A DNA stretch of 64,000 nt from Ralstonia sp. SET104 (GTDB lineage Bacteria; Pseudomonadota; Gammaproteobacteria; Burkholderiales; Burkholderiaceae), in assembly GCF_003851545.1 (NCBI RefSeq), contig NZ_BHVX01000003.1:310001-374000 (forward strand). The letters are read 5' to 3'. This document shows positions 44,923 to 54,205 of the stretch, one piece after another. The first letter of the stretch is position 1; every line of letters starts with the position of its first letter. Made by a program: the position numbers and the translations under genes. Under the pieces are notes generated by a model. That model was not told the origin of the DNA, ran no database searches, and saw only the letters and a program-made list of their open reading frames with translations.

Positions 44923-45860
44923 GCTGAACGTTCCTTGGTGGTGTGTGAGGGCTCGTCGCCCGCCATATTCGACGCGCGGTGCAACTCGTCGCCGATGATC
45001 TCGATCAGTGCTTCCGCCGCCGCGCTCAACGGGCGGCGCGGATGGCTCACGCAGACAATGTGCCGCACGATGCGAGGCGCCAGAATCGGGCAAGCGCGCA
45101 ACGTGCCGTGCCGCGCCGCGCGCTCGACGACGATGCGCGGCAGGATCGTCGCGAAGCGCGTGTGCTCGACGAGCTTGAGAATCGTCGAAAGCACATCGAT
45201 CTCGAAGCGCGGCGCGAGCAGAACGTCCTCGTGTTGCGCGGCGCTGTCGAGCACGCCGCGCAGGCCGTGACGTTTGGTGGGCAGCACGAGCTCCAGTTCG
45301 GGCAATTGCGCGAGTTCGATTGCATGCGGCAAGTCGGGGCCATGCGCGGCGCTGGTGGCAAGCACCATCTCCTCGTCGAGCAGCGGGCGCGAGTCAAGCG
45401 AAAGGCGCGCGCGCGGCTTGTTGATGAGGGCGGCATCGAGCTGCCCGCCCGCCACCCAGTCGATGAAGGTCGCGCTGTAGCCATCCGCGACGGTGACTTC
45501 GACATCGGGGTAACGCGCGTGAAAGCGCGACAGCGAATCCGCGAGCACGCTTTCCGTCACCGATGCGATCAGCCCGATGCGGACATGCCCCGTAACCACT
45601 TCGTCGCGCTGCACGAGTTGCTGCCGCGCGTGGGCAAGGTCACGCACGATCGGTAAAAACAAGCGGTACATCAGCCGTCCCGCGGCGGTCGGCGCCATGC
45701 CGTGTGCGCCGCGCTCAAACAGTTGTTGATGCAGTTCGCCCTCAAGCTTGGCGATCTGCATACTCAAGGCCGGTTGCACGATGTTCAAACGCTTCGCGGC
45801 ACGGGTGACCGAGCCGTCCTCGAACAGCGCGATGAAGTACTGGATTTGCTTCAGGTCCAT
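44919..45860 (-). CDS. LysR-family regulator of the hmf genes (copy 1)
   Basis: A 313-residue LysR protein. The N-terminal helix-turn-helix is SVTRAAKRLNIVQPALSMQI and the effector domain follows from about residue 92. It is a close paralogue of the regulator at 59033-59950; both begin with M(D/E)LKQIQYFIALFE and share FERGxHGMAPT. It is divergent from the decarboxylase gene hmfF and translationally coupled to the aldehyde dehydrogenase behind it. Known hmf clusters have two LysR genes, hmfR1 and hmfR2. Which one this is cannot be told here. Confidence 0.88.
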   Translation of the reverse strand: MDLKQIQYFIALFEDGSVTRAAKRLNIVQPALSMQIAKLEGELHQQLFERGAHGMAPTAAGRLMYRLFLPIVRDLAHARQQLVQRDEVVTGHVRIGLIASVTESVLADSLSRFHARYPDVEVTVADGYSATFIDWVAGGQLDAALINKPRARLSLDSRPLLDEEMVLATSAAHGPDLPHAIELAQLPELELVLPTKRHGLRGVLDSAAQHEDVLLAPRFEIDVLSTILKLVEHTRFATILPRIVVERAARHGTLRACPILAPRIVRHIVCVSHPRRPLSAAAEALIEIIGDELHRASNMAGDEPSHTTKERSA

Positions 45861-46134
45861 TTTTCCGAGGCATCAGAGATACTAATAGTCCGTGTCGCAA
45901 TTATCACCCCGCTTCCCGCATGCAGGCAGGGCGCAGATTCTTCATGCTCCTGCTGCTTAGGCATGTTGAGCGATACATTGATACGGAACGACAGGAACGC
46001 TGTCATCCGGGGGAACACCGATATAAGCGGGAATGATTCAGCGCATCAAAAAACAGTATTAGATCTTATGGGGTGACCTCGCTACGCTCCATCCAATGCG
46101 CTCGCTACGGTAGCGCGCATCGATGGAGACGCTG
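45861..46134. promoter_or_regulatory. divergent promoter region of the LysR gene and hmfF
   Basis: A 274-bp gap, markedly richer in AT than the flanking genes, between divergent starts. LysR proteins typically bind T-N11-A boxes here. GATACATTGATAC and ATACTAATAGT lie in it, but no single box stands out. Confidence 0.5.
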
Positions 46135-47628
46135 ATGAACACACGCGATGCCGCAACGCACGGCATTCCCGCATTCACCTGGGCACGGGATCACGCCGAC
46201 AACGGCTCGCTGTCGTTGCGCGACTGGCTCGCGCATCTCGCGAAAACCGGCCGTATCGCGACGATCGACAAGCCCGTCGCGCTCGAGCATGAACTCGCCG
46301 CCATTGCAAAGCGCCTCGACGGCGAGCAAGCCGCTTTTTTCACGCAGCCGCACGGACATGCGATGCCCGTCGTGAGCGGCTTCATGTCAAAGCGCGCGTG
46401 GATCGCGGAAGCGATGGGCGTCGATGAACCAGCGTTGCTCGCGCGTTTTTCCGCTGCGGCCGCAGCGCCGATCGCATCGAAACTGATTCAACGTGAAGAC
46501 GCGCCCTGTCAGCAAGTGGTGCATACGAGCGGCATCGACCTCCACGCGCTGCTGCCCATTCCCACGCACAGTGAACACGACAACGGCCCGTACATCACCG
46601 CCGGTCTCGTGATCGCGCGCAATCCGCGCACCGGCGTGCAGAACGTCTCGATCAACCGCATTCAGGTGCACGGTCACGATCGCATGGCGATCCTGCTGCT
46701 GCCGCGTCATCTCTACGCGTTCCAGCGCGACGCGGAAGCCGCGGGCGATGCGCTCGACGTCGCCATCGTGATTGGCGTCGATCCCCTGACGATGCTCGCG
46801 TCGCAAGCGATCACACCAATCGATCACGACGAACTCGAAATCGCGGGCGCGCTGCACGGTGCGCCGCTGCCTGTCGCGCGATGCGTGACGAACGGCGTGC
46901 ACGCGCCGGCGTTCGCGGAGATCGTCATCGAAGGGCGCATTCTGCCCAACGTACGCGAGCCAGAAGGCCCGTTCGGCGAATTTCCCAAGTACTACAGCGC
47001 GAAGGAAGCACGCGAAGTCATCGAAGTGACGGCCGTCACGCATCGGCGCAATCCGATCTTTCATACGATCGTGCCCGCTGAAATGGAGCATCTGCTGCTC
47101 GGCGCGATTCCGCGTGAAGCCACGTTGCTCGCGCATCTTCAGCGCAGTCATCCCGCCGTGAAGGACGTGCATCTGTCGGTGGGCGGCGTGTGCCGCTATC
47201 ACCTGTGGGTGCAATTCGACAAGAAGCGCGAAGGCGAAGCGAAGAACGTCGTTCTGTGCGCGTTCGGCGCGCATTACGACATCAAGCAGGTCGTCGTCGT
47301 CGATACCGATGTGAACGTGCACGATCCCGCCGAAATCGAATGGGCGATCGCGACGCGCTTCCAGGCAGACCGCGATCTCATCGTGATCGCAGGCGCGCAA
47401 GGTTCGCCGCTCGATCCGTCGACGACGGTCGGTCAGCCCGACGATGCGCCGTCGCATCTGCAAGGCGTCAGCGCGAAGATGGGCCTCGATGCGACGCGCC
47501 CCGTCGTGTATCCCGCGCATGTGTTCACGCGCGTGCACATACCGGGGCAAGACACGGTCGACCTTCACGCACTCGTCGCCGCTGACAACAGCGCGTTCGA
47601 TGCCTATCTGTCGCGCGATCATGGCTGA
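46135..47628 (+). CDS. hmfF: UbiD-family decarboxylase, 2,5-furandicarboxylate decarboxylase
   Basis: A 497-residue UbiD protein that needs prenylated FMN. Conserved parts are the N-terminal LRDWLAHLAKTGRIATIDKP, the flavin-binding stretch around NVSINRIQVHGHDRMAILL, the Glu-rich EGPFGEFPKYYSAKEAREVI and the C-terminal DVNVHDPAEIEWAIATRFQA. In furan degraders HmfF removes one carboxylate from FDCA to give 2-furoate. The ATG at 46135 (GGAGACGCTG upstream) is preferred over one 12 bp earlier. It overlaps hmfG by 8 bp, which makes and delivers its cofactor. Confidence 0.88.
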   Translation: MNTRDAATHGIPAFTWARDHADNGSLSLRDWLAHLAKTGRIATIDKPVALEHELAAIAKRLDGEQAAFFTQPHGHAMPVVSGFMSKRAWIAEAMGVDEPALLARFSAAAAAPIASKLIQREDAPCQQVVHTSGIDLHALLPIPTHSEHDNGPYITAGLVIARNPRTGVQNVSINRIQVHGHDRMAILLLPRHLYAFQRDAEAAGDALDVAIVIGVDPLTMLASQAITPIDHDELEIAGALHGAPLPVARCVTNGVHAPAFAEIVIEGRILPNVREPEGPFGEFPKYYSAKEAREVIEVTAVTHRRNPIFHTIVPAEMEHLLLGAIPREATLLAHLQRSHPAVKDVHLSVGGVCRYHLWVQFDKKREGEAKNVVLCAFGAHYDIKQVVVVDTDVNVHDPAEIEWAIATRFQADRDLIVIAGAQGSPLDPSTTVGQPDDAPSHLQGVSAKMGLDATRPVVYPAHVFTRVHIPGQDTVDLHALVAADNSAFDAYLSRDHG

Positions 47629-48235
47629 ACGACAGAAGCGCATCGTCGTCGGCATTTCGGGCGCAAGCGGCGCGGTGATCGGCGTGCGTTTGCTCGCCGC
47701 ATTGCGCCGGCTCGGCACGCACGAGACGCATCTCATCGTGTCGTCGTCTGGCGCGGTGACGGCCGCACAGGAACTCGGCTTCGCGCGTGGTGATCTCGAA
47801 GCCGTTGCCGATGTCGTGCACAACGTGCGTGATATCGGCGCGGCCGTGGCGAGCGGATCGTTTCTGACAGAAGGCATGGTGATCGCGCCGTGTTCGATGA
47901 AAACGCTCGCGGGCGTCGCGAACGGCTTCGCGGACAACCTGCTGACGCGTGCCGCCGATGTGATGCTCAAGGAGCGCCGCCGCCTCGTGCTGGTCGCGCG
48001 CGAAACGCCGCTCAATCTCGCGCATCTGCGCAACATGACACTCGCCACGGAAATGGGCGCGATCGTAATGCCGCCGGTGCCCGCTTTCTACGCGCATCCG
48101 CAAACAATCGAGGACGTGGTCGACCACACGGTCGGGCGCATTCTCGATCTGTTCGGCATCGAGCATGGGGAGATTGCGCGCCGCTGGAACGGTCTTGCCG
48201 ATGAATTCGGCGGCCGCGCCGCACGTGAGGAGTAA
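47621..48235 (+). CDS. hmfG: UbiX-family flavin prenyltransferase
   Basis: A 204-residue UbiX protein. Motifs are RIVVGISGASGAVIGVRLLA at the FMN site, GSFLTEGMVIAPCSMKTLAG with the conserved PCSMKTLA, and RLVLVARETPLNLAHLRNMT. It builds prenylated FMN from FMN and a dimethylallyl phosphate for the UbiD partner. The gene starts inside the end of hmfF (8-bp overlap) and is followed 4 bp later by hmfA. This coupling is typical of UbiD/UbiX pairs. Confidence 0.93.
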   Translation: MAERQKRIVVGISGASGAVIGVRLLAALRRLGTHETHLIVSSSGAVTAAQELGFARGDLEAVADVVHNVRDIGAAVASGSFLTEGMVIAPCSMKTLAGVANGFADNLLTRAADVMLKERRRLVLVARETPLNLAHLRNMTLATEMGAIVMPPVPAFYAHPQTIEDVVDHTVGRILDLFGIEHGEIARRWNGLADEFGGRAAREE

Positions 48236-48239
48236 CGTC

Positions 48240-51200
48240 ATGAATCAGCGCGAAACGGCATTCGCCGACATGGACGCGCGCGTCGCTGACAACCAGGCGA
48301 GCGAAGCGAGCACACCGCAGCGTCACATCGGACGCCCGATGCAGCGCCTCGAAGACCCGGCGATCCTGACGGGTCGTGGCCGCTATGGCGACGACCTCGC
48401 TGTCAAACCGGGCACGCTGCACGCCGCGATTCTGCGTTCGCCGCACGCGCACGCTGACATCCTGTCGATCGATACGCAAGCCGCATCGAAACTCGCCGGC
48501 GTGCGCGCCGTGCTGACGCGCGACGATTTGCGTCCGTGGTCGCGACCGTTTGTCGTCGGCGTGAAATCGCCGATGGAACAGTGGGCGCTCGCGATGGACC
48601 GTGTGCGCTACGTCGGCGAGCCGGTCGCGGTCGTGATGGCCGAATCGCGTGCACTCGCGGAAGACGCGCTCGATCTCATCAAGGTGGACTACGCGATGCG
48701 TGATCCCGTGACGTCGATTGAACAAGCGGCGAAGGACGATGCGCCGGTGCTGCACGAGCGCGTAGGCAGCAACGTCATCAGCGACCGGCATTTCCGCTAC
48801 GGCGAGCCCGAAGCGGCCTTCGAGCGTGCGCCGCGTCGCGTGAAGCTGGTCACGCATTATCCGCGCAACACCTGCGCGCCTATTGAGTGCGGTGTGGTCG
48901 TCGCCGAGTATCTGTCGGGCGATGAAGGCTACGATGTCACGTCGAATTTCATGGGGCCGTTCTCCCTGCACGCCGTCATGGCAATGGCGTTGAACGTGCC
49001 TGCCAATCGCCTGCGTCACAAGGCGCCGCGCGATTCCGGCGGCAGCTTCGGCGTGAAGCAGGCGGTGTTTCCGTATGTGGTGCTGATGTGCCTGGCGTCG
49101 CGCAAGGCAGGTGCGCCGGTGAAGTGGGTCGAGGATCGACTCGAACACCTGAGCGCGGCCACATCGGCGACGGCGCGTTTTTCAACGATAGAAGCGGCCG
49201 TCGAAGCCGATGGCCGCATCGTCGCGCTGTCCTACGACCAGATGGAAGACGTGGGCGGCTACGTGCGCGCGCCCGAGCCCGCGACGTTCTACCGGATGCA
49301 CGGCTGCCTGACGGGCGCTTACGCGATCCCGAATCTGCTCGTGCGCAATCGCGTCGTGCTGACGAACAAGACGCCGACGGGGCTCGTGCGCGGCTTTGGC
49401 GGGCCGCAAGTGTATTTCGCGCTGGAGCGGCTGATCCAGCGCATCGCGATCGAACTGAAGCTCGATGTGCTCGACGTGTATCGCCGCAACTTCGTTCCCG
49501 CCGATGCATTTCCGTATCGCGCGGCGGCAGGCGCGCTGCTCGATTCGGGCAATTATCAGGAAGCGCTGCGCCGTTCACTCGACGAAGGCGGATACCGGGA
49601 ACTCGTTGCGCGCCGCGACGCCGCGCGCAACGAAGGGCGGCTGTATGGCATCGGCTTCGCGGCGATCGTCGAGCCGTCGGTATCGAACATGGGCTACATC
49701 ACGACCGTGATGCCCGCCGACGCACGCAAAAAAGCCGGGCCGAAGAACGGCGCGATCGCGAGCGCGACCGTCAGCGTCGATCTGCTCGGTGGCGTGGTCG
49801 TCACGATCGCATCGACACCCGCGGGCCAAGGCCACATGACGGTGTGCGCGCAAGTCGTCGCAGATGTGCTCGGGCTCGATCCGAAGGACATCGTCGTCAA
49901 CGTCGAATTCGATACGCACAAAGACGCCTGGTCCGTCGCAGCGGGCAATTATTCGAGCCGCTTCGCGGGCGCGGTGGCGGGCACGGTGCATCTCGCTGCG
50001 ACCCGCGTGCGCGACAAGCTCGCGCGCGTGCTCGCGAAGCAGTTCAACTGCGCGCCCGGCGACGTGCGCTTCGAAGGCGCGCGCGTCTTTCCGCACCACG
50101 CCGAAGACCGCGCGCTGCCGTTCGCGCGCGCCGCGAGTAATGCGCCGCACTGGGCGCCTGCGCTCCTGCCAGAGGGCGAAGAGCCGGGCCTGCGCGAGAC
50201 CGTGTTCTGGTCGCCGCCGCACATGGATGCGCCCGACGAACAGGACCGCATCAATACGTCGGCGGCGTATGGCTTCGCGTTCGACATGTGCGGGGTCGAA
50301 GTGGATCGGGCGACGGGGCGCGTTCGCATTGATCGATATGTGACCGCGCACGACGCCGGCACGATCCTCAATCCCGCACTCGCCGATGGCCAGATTCGGG
50401 GCGCGTTCGCGCAAGGCGTCGGCGCGGCGCTGATGGAAGAGTTCCGCTACGGCGCGGACGGCAGCTTCCAGTCCGGCACGCTCGCCGACTATCTGATGCC
50501 GACGACCTGCGAAGTGCCCGATCCACTGATCGTGCATCTGGAGACGCCTTCGCCTTTCACGCCGCTTGGCTCGAAGGGCCTCGGCGAAGGCAACAACATG
50601 AGCACGCCGCCGTGCATCGCGAATGCGGTGGCGGATGCGCTCGGCGTCGAAGACATTCGCCTGCCGCTCACGCCGCCCAGAGTGATGACGATGATCGGCA
50701 TGGACGATCCCGAACCGTCGCGTCCGGAATATCGCGAAGCGCCCACCACGAAGCCCGCGACGCCAGGCGGCGGTCGCGCACTGACGGCGCAGGGCACGGT
50801 CGACCTGCCCGCGACACCCGAAGCCGTGTTCGCCGTGCTGCTCGATCCGAAGGCACTCGCGAACGTCATTCCCGGCTGTCACGCACTCGAAGAGACGGCG
50901 CCGAACCAGTATCGCGCGGACGTGACCGTCGGCGTCGGCATGATCAAGGCGCGTTTCGAGGCGCGTATCGGCTTGTCGGAGATCGATGCGCCGCGCCGCC
51001 TTCGACTCTCTGGCGCGGGAATCTCGCCGCTCGGCAGCGCGCGCGGCAGCGGTCTCGTCGAACTGACGCCGCAAGGCACCGGTACGCGGCTCACATACGA
51101 CTACGAGGCGCAGGTGTCAGGCAAGGTCGCGGCGGTCGGCGGCCGCATGCTCGAAGGCGCAGCCAAGGTCGTGCTCAAGCAGTTGTTCGAATCGCTCGGA

Positions 51201-51281
51201 CGGCAGGCGGCGGGCAAGCCCGTGCAAGCGCACGGATCGTGGATCGCAAGACTCCTCGCACGTTTCAGGAGACACGCATGA
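48240..51281 (+). CDS. hmfA: furoyl-CoA dehydrogenase molybdenum subunit with C-terminal CoxG-like domain
   Basis: A 1013-residue fusion. Residues 1-820 are a xanthine-dehydrogenase/CO-dehydrogenase-type large subunit: GRPMQRLEDPAILTGRGRYG, the moco-binding GLVRGFGGPQVYFALERLIQ and the catalytic Glu in GSKGLGEGNNMSTPPCIANA near residue 778. From about residue 846 to the end lies a CoxG/SRPBCC domain (TVDLPATPEAVFAVLLDPKA, NVIPGCHALEE, MIKARFEARIGLSEI), usually a separate protein. The enzyme hydroxylates 2-furoyl-CoA at C5. GAGGAG precedes the ATG at 48240, 4 bp after hmfG. The stop overlaps the medium subunit. Confidence 0.88.
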   Translation: MNQRETAFADMDARVADNQASEASTPQRHIGRPMQRLEDPAILTGRGRYGDDLAVKPGTLHAAILRSPHAHADILSIDTQAASKLAGVRAVLTRDDLRPWSRPFVVGVKSPMEQWALAMDRVRYVGEPVAVVMAESRALAEDALDLIKVDYAMRDPVTSIEQAAKDDAPVLHERVGSNVISDRHFRYGEPEAAFERAPRRVKLVTHYPRNTCAPIECGVVVAEYLSGDEGYDVTSNFMGPFSLHAVMAMALNVPANRLRHKAPRDSGGSFGVKQAVFPYVVLMCLASRKAGAPVKWVEDRLEHLSAATSATARFSTIEAAVEADGRIVALSYDQMEDVGGYVRAPEPATFYRMHGCLTGAYAIPNLLVRNRVVLTNKTPTGLVRGFGGPQVYFALERLIQRIAIELKLDVLDVYRRNFVPADAFPYRAAAGALLDSGNYQEALRRSLDEGGYRELVARRDAARNEGRLYGIGFAAIVEPSVSNMGYITTVMPADARKKAGPKNGAIASATVSVDLLGGVVVTIASTPAGQGHMTVCAQVVADVLGLDPKDIVVNVEFDTHKDAWSVAAGNYSSRFAGAVAGTVHLAATRVRDKLARVLAKQFNCAPGDVRFEGARVFPHHAEDRALPFARAASNAPHWAPALLPEGEEPGLRETVFWSPPHMDAPDEQDRINTSAAYGFAFDMCGVEVDRATGRVRIDRYVTAHDAGTILNPALADGQIRGAFAQGVGAALMEEFRYGADGSFQSGTLADYLMPTTCEVPDPLIVHLETPSPFTPLGSKGLGEGNNMSTPPCIANAVADALGVEDIRLPLTPPRVMTMIGMDDPEPSRPEYREAPTTKPATPGGGRALTAQGTVDLPATPEAVFAVLLDPKALANVIPGCHALEETAPNQYRADVTVGVGMIKARFEARIGLSEIDAPRRLRLSGAGISPLGSARGSGLVELTPQGTGTRLTYDYEAQVSGKVAAVGGRMLEGAAKVVLKQLFESLGRQAAGKPVQAHGSWIARLLARFRRHA

Positions 51282-52099
51282 AGCCCGCACCCTTCGATTA
51301 CCTGCGCGCGATGACCGCGCAAGACGCGCTCGACGCGCTCGCGCAATACGGCGAAGACGCCCGCGTGCTGGCGGGCGGCCAGTCGCTGATGGCCGTGCTC
51401 AATATGCGGCTCGCGCAGCCGAAGGTGCTCGTCGATATCTCGCGCACGGCCGAACTCGATGCCGTGCGCGTGGACAAGCAGGCGCGGCATCTCGTCGTGA
51501 ACGCCGCGGCGACGCAAGGCAGCGTCGAATGGCGCAGCACGCTCACCGACGAAGCGCCGCTGCTCGCGATGGCCTTCCCGCATATCTCGCACTTTCAGAT
51601 TCGCAATCGCGGAACCGTGTGCGGATCGATCGCACATGCGGACCCGAGCGCGGAGTTGCCGCTCGTGCTTGCGGCGCTCGGCGGCGACGTGATGCTGCGC
51701 TCGCGAAAAAGGCTCCGCACGCTCGCGGCGCAGGACTTCTTTCAGGGAATGCTGATGACCGCGCGCGAGCCCGATGAACTCGTCGAAGCAGTGCGCTTCC
51801 CGCTGTGCAAACCGGGCGAGCGCTATGCGTTCGCGGAATTTTCTGCGCGACACGGCGATTTCGCCATCGTCGCGTGCGCGGCCGTGGTCACCGACGATTC
51901 GATCCGTATTGCAGTCGGTGGCGTCGCGGACCGGCCGGTGACGGAACAATGGCCGCGTCTGCAGGGCGACGACCTGCGCGGCGCACTGAACGATTTGAGC
52001 TGGAAACTGAACGCGCAGGACGACGCGCACATCAGCGCGAAATATCGCCGGAATCTGGTCCGGCAACTCGGATGGCGCGTGATCGAGGAGGCAAAGTGA
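51278..52099 (+). CDS. hmfB: furoyl-CoA dehydrogenase FAD subunit
   Basis: A 273-residue FAD-binding subunit of a molybdenum hydroxylase (CoxM type). FAD motifs are ARVLAGGQSLMAVLNMRLAQ and RNRGTVCGSIAHADPSAELP. The C-terminal domain (EFSARHGDFAIVACAAVVTD) is complete. The ATG at 51278 overlaps the end of hmfA by 4 bp and has CAGGAG upstream. It passes electrons from the iron-sulfur subunit to an acceptor. The gene order large, medium, small matches hmfABC. Confidence 0.9.
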   Translation: MKPAPFDYLRAMTAQDALDALAQYGEDARVLAGGQSLMAVLNMRLAQPKVLVDISRTAELDAVRVDKQARHLVVNAAATQGSVEWRSTLTDEAPLLAMAFPHISHFQIRNRGTVCGSIAHADPSAELPLVLAALGGDVMLRSRKRLRTLAAQDFFQGMLMTAREPDELVEAVRFPLCKPGERYAFAEFSARHGDFAIVACAAVVTDDSIRIAVGGVADRPVTEQWPRLQGDDLRGALNDLSWKLNAQDDAHISAKYRRNLVRQLGWRVIEEAK

Positions 52100-52632
52100 G
52101 CAAGATGTCGGACACCATCATGCGGCACGGCAAAGCGCAGCGCATCGCGCTGACGCTGAACGGCCGCGAACGAAGTGGCGATTGCGAGCCGCGCGAACTG
52201 CTGTCGGACTTCATCCGGCACGAGCTCGGCGCGACGGGCACGCACGTCGGCTGCGAACATGGCGTGTGCGGCGCATGTACCGTGCAGGTCGATGGCGTTG
52301 CGGCACGCTCGTGCCTGATGCTCGCGGTGCAAGCCGATGGGCGGCATATCGATACCGTCGAAGGCCTTGCGCCCGATCAGACGCTTGGCGACCTGCAGCA
52401 GGCGTTCCAGCGGCATCACGCGCTGCAATGCGGCTTCTGCACGGCGGGCATTCTGATGTCGTGCGCGAATTATCTGCAGCGCGTGCCGGATCCGTCCGAA
52501 GAGCAAGTGCGCGAGATGCTCTCGGGTCATATCTGCCGCTGTACGGGCTACACGCCCATCGTGGCCGCGGTGCTCGATGTGGCGGCGCGCCGCCGGGCCG
52601 AGACAAGCACGAAGGAGCTCGAACATGCTTGA
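52096..52632 (+). CDS. hmfC: furoyl-CoA dehydrogenase 2Fe-2S subunit
   Basis: A 178-residue iron-sulfur subunit with two [2Fe-2S] sites. The N-terminal plant-type cluster is CEHGVCGACTVQVDG with a fourth Cys in ARSCLML; the C-terminal one is LQCGFCTAGILMSCANYL and HICRCTGYTPIV. The GTG at 52096 overlaps the hmfB stop (GTGA) and is 4 bases after AGGAGG. An ATG at 52105 is the alternative. All eight cysteines are present, so the electron path is intact. Confidence 0.92.
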   Translation: MSKMSDTIMRHGKAQRIALTLNGRERSGDCEPRELLSDFIRHELGATGTHVGCEHGVCGACTVQVDGVAARSCLMLAVQADGRHIDTVEGLAPDQTLGDLQQAFQRHHALQCGFCTAGILMSCANYLQRVPDPSEEQVREMLSGHICRCTGYTPIVAAVLDVAARRRAETSTKELEHA

Positions 52633-54199
52633 TCTCGGACGCACGTTCCTGCAAAGCGTCGAGCGCAGTCCGAACGCGCTCGCGCTCGTCGATGGCGATG
52701 TGCAACTGACGTACGCGCAGTGGCATCGCATGATCTTGAATGTCGCCGTTGGCCTGCGCGAGCTCGGCCTGCAACGCGGAGACCGGTTGCTCGTCGTGCT
52801 GCAAAACCGCTGGGAAATGGCGACGCTACATTGGGCCGGACAGTTTGCGGGCATCGTGATCGTGCCGCTCAACTGGCGCGCGAAGCCGGAAGAGGTCGAC
52901 TACTGCGTGACCGACGCGGGGGCAAAGGCGATCGTCTACGAACCCGTCAGCGCCGATTCCGTCGCGCAGAGCGCCGCTGCGCAAAAAGTGCCGCGCGTCG
53001 GACTCGACGATGCACCCGGTGGCACCACCACCTTCAATGCGCTCATCGTCGAGCGAACGCGCAGCAGCGACGTGACCGCCACGACGCACGCCACCGCCGA
53101 CGACATCTCGCTGATCCTGTACACGTCCGGCACGACGGGCAGAGGTAAGGGCGTGCCGCGCCGGCATCGGCATGAACGCGCGGCCGCGCTAGCGCATGTC
53201 GCACAGAACCTGTACAGGCGCGGCGAACGGACGCTCGGCGTGATGCCGCTCTATCACACGATGGGCGTGCGCTCGCTGCTCGCGATGGCACTCGTCGATG
53301 GCCTTTTCGTCTGCGTGAGGCGCTGGAACGCGAAGCTCGCGCTTGATTGCATCTCGAAGCACGCGCTCACCTGCCTCTATCTCGTGCCGACGCTCTATCA
53401 CGATCTGCTCGCCGACAACGCGTTCGCAAGCACGGACACGTCGTCGGTGAGAAAGCTCGGCTTCGCGGGCGCACCGATGAACGACGGCCTGCTCAAGCGC
53501 CTCTTGGCCGCGTTCGAGCCGGAGCTCTTCGTCAATCACTACGGCTCGTCCGAGGTCTACACGTTCAGCATCGACCAGGACGCGACAAAGAAACCCGGCA
53601 GCGCGGGCCGCGCGGGCATCAATACGCGGCTTCGCGTCGTGAAGCTCGATGCGCTCTCGCCCGATGAGATCGCCGAAGTCTGCGAAGAAGGGCAGATCAT
53701 CGTGGACCTGCTCGGCGACGAAGCCTTCGAAGGTTACTGGAATCGCCCGGACGCGAATGCGAAGTGCTTGCGCGAGGGCTGGTACTTCACCGGGGACACG
53801 GGCTATCTCGACCGCGACGGCGATCTGTACGTGACGGGCCGCGTCGACGACATGATCATCAGCGGCGGAGAAAACATCTCGCCAGTGGATATCGAATCGG
53901 TGTTGTCGCTGCATCCCGCAGTCGATGAAGTCGCGGTCGCGGGCGTCAAGGACGAGCGCTGGGGCCAGCGCGTGGTTGCATTCATCAAGCGCCGCGAGTA
54001 CGTCGATTCCGACTCGCTCGATGCATGGTGCCGCCAGTCCGACCTCGTCAACTTCAAGCGCCCGCGCGATTACGTCTTCGTCGACGACATCCCGAAGTCG
54101 CCGGTCGGCAAGATCCTGCGCCGCAAGCTGCAAGCAGGCGAGTACACGCCCGATTCGAAAGCGCAGGTCGCGCAACCTACAGAAACCACCAAGGAGTAA
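52625..54199 (+). CDS. hmfD: 2-furoyl-CoA synthetase
   Basis: A 524-residue AMP-forming acyl-CoA ligase. The phosphate loop is LILYTSGTTGRGKGVPRRHR. The A5 motif is NHYGSSEVYTFS, and WYFTGDTGYLDRDGDLYVTG is followed by the hinge GRVDDMIISGGENISPVDIE and the lysine PKSPVGKILRRKL. The GVPRRHRHERAAALAHVAQN stretch looks like the HmfD group. It activates 2-furoate with ATP and CoA, giving the substrate for HmfABC. The ATG at 52625 overlaps the small subunit by 8 bp. Confidence 0.87.
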   Translation: MLDLGRTFLQSVERSPNALALVDGDVQLTYAQWHRMILNVAVGLRELGLQRGDRLLVVLQNRWEMATLHWAGQFAGIVIVPLNWRAKPEEVDYCVTDAGAKAIVYEPVSADSVAQSAAAQKVPRVGLDDAPGGTTTFNALIVERTRSSDVTATTHATADDISLILYTSGTTGRGKGVPRRHRHERAAALAHVAQNLYRRGERTLGVMPLYHTMGVRSLLAMALVDGLFVCVRRWNAKLALDCISKHALTCLYLVPTLYHDLLADNAFASTDTSSVRKLGFAGAPMNDGLLKRLLAAFEPELFVNHYGSSEVYTFSIDQDATKKPGSAGRAGINTRLRVVKLDALSPDEIAEVCEEGQIIVDLLGDEAFEGYWNRPDANAKCLREGWYFTGDTGYLDRDGDLYVTGRVDDMIISGGENISPVDIESVLSLHPAVDEVAVAGVKDERWGQRVVAFIKRREYVDSDSLDAWCRQSDLVNFKRPRDYVFVDDIPKSPVGKILRRKLQAGEYTPDSKAQVAQPTETTKE

Positions 54200-54205
54200 C
54201 CCACA

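Noticed and set aside
46387-48048. A 553-codon frame on the minus strand
   Set aside because: It lies antisense to hmfF and hmfG, which have clear UbiD and UbiX motifs. Its product is Arg-rich with no domain.
49575-51074. A 499-codon frame on the minus strand
   Set aside because: Antisense to hmfA, which has complete catalytic motifs and coupled neighbours. The composition (Arg, His, Asp-rich) is typical of shadow frames.
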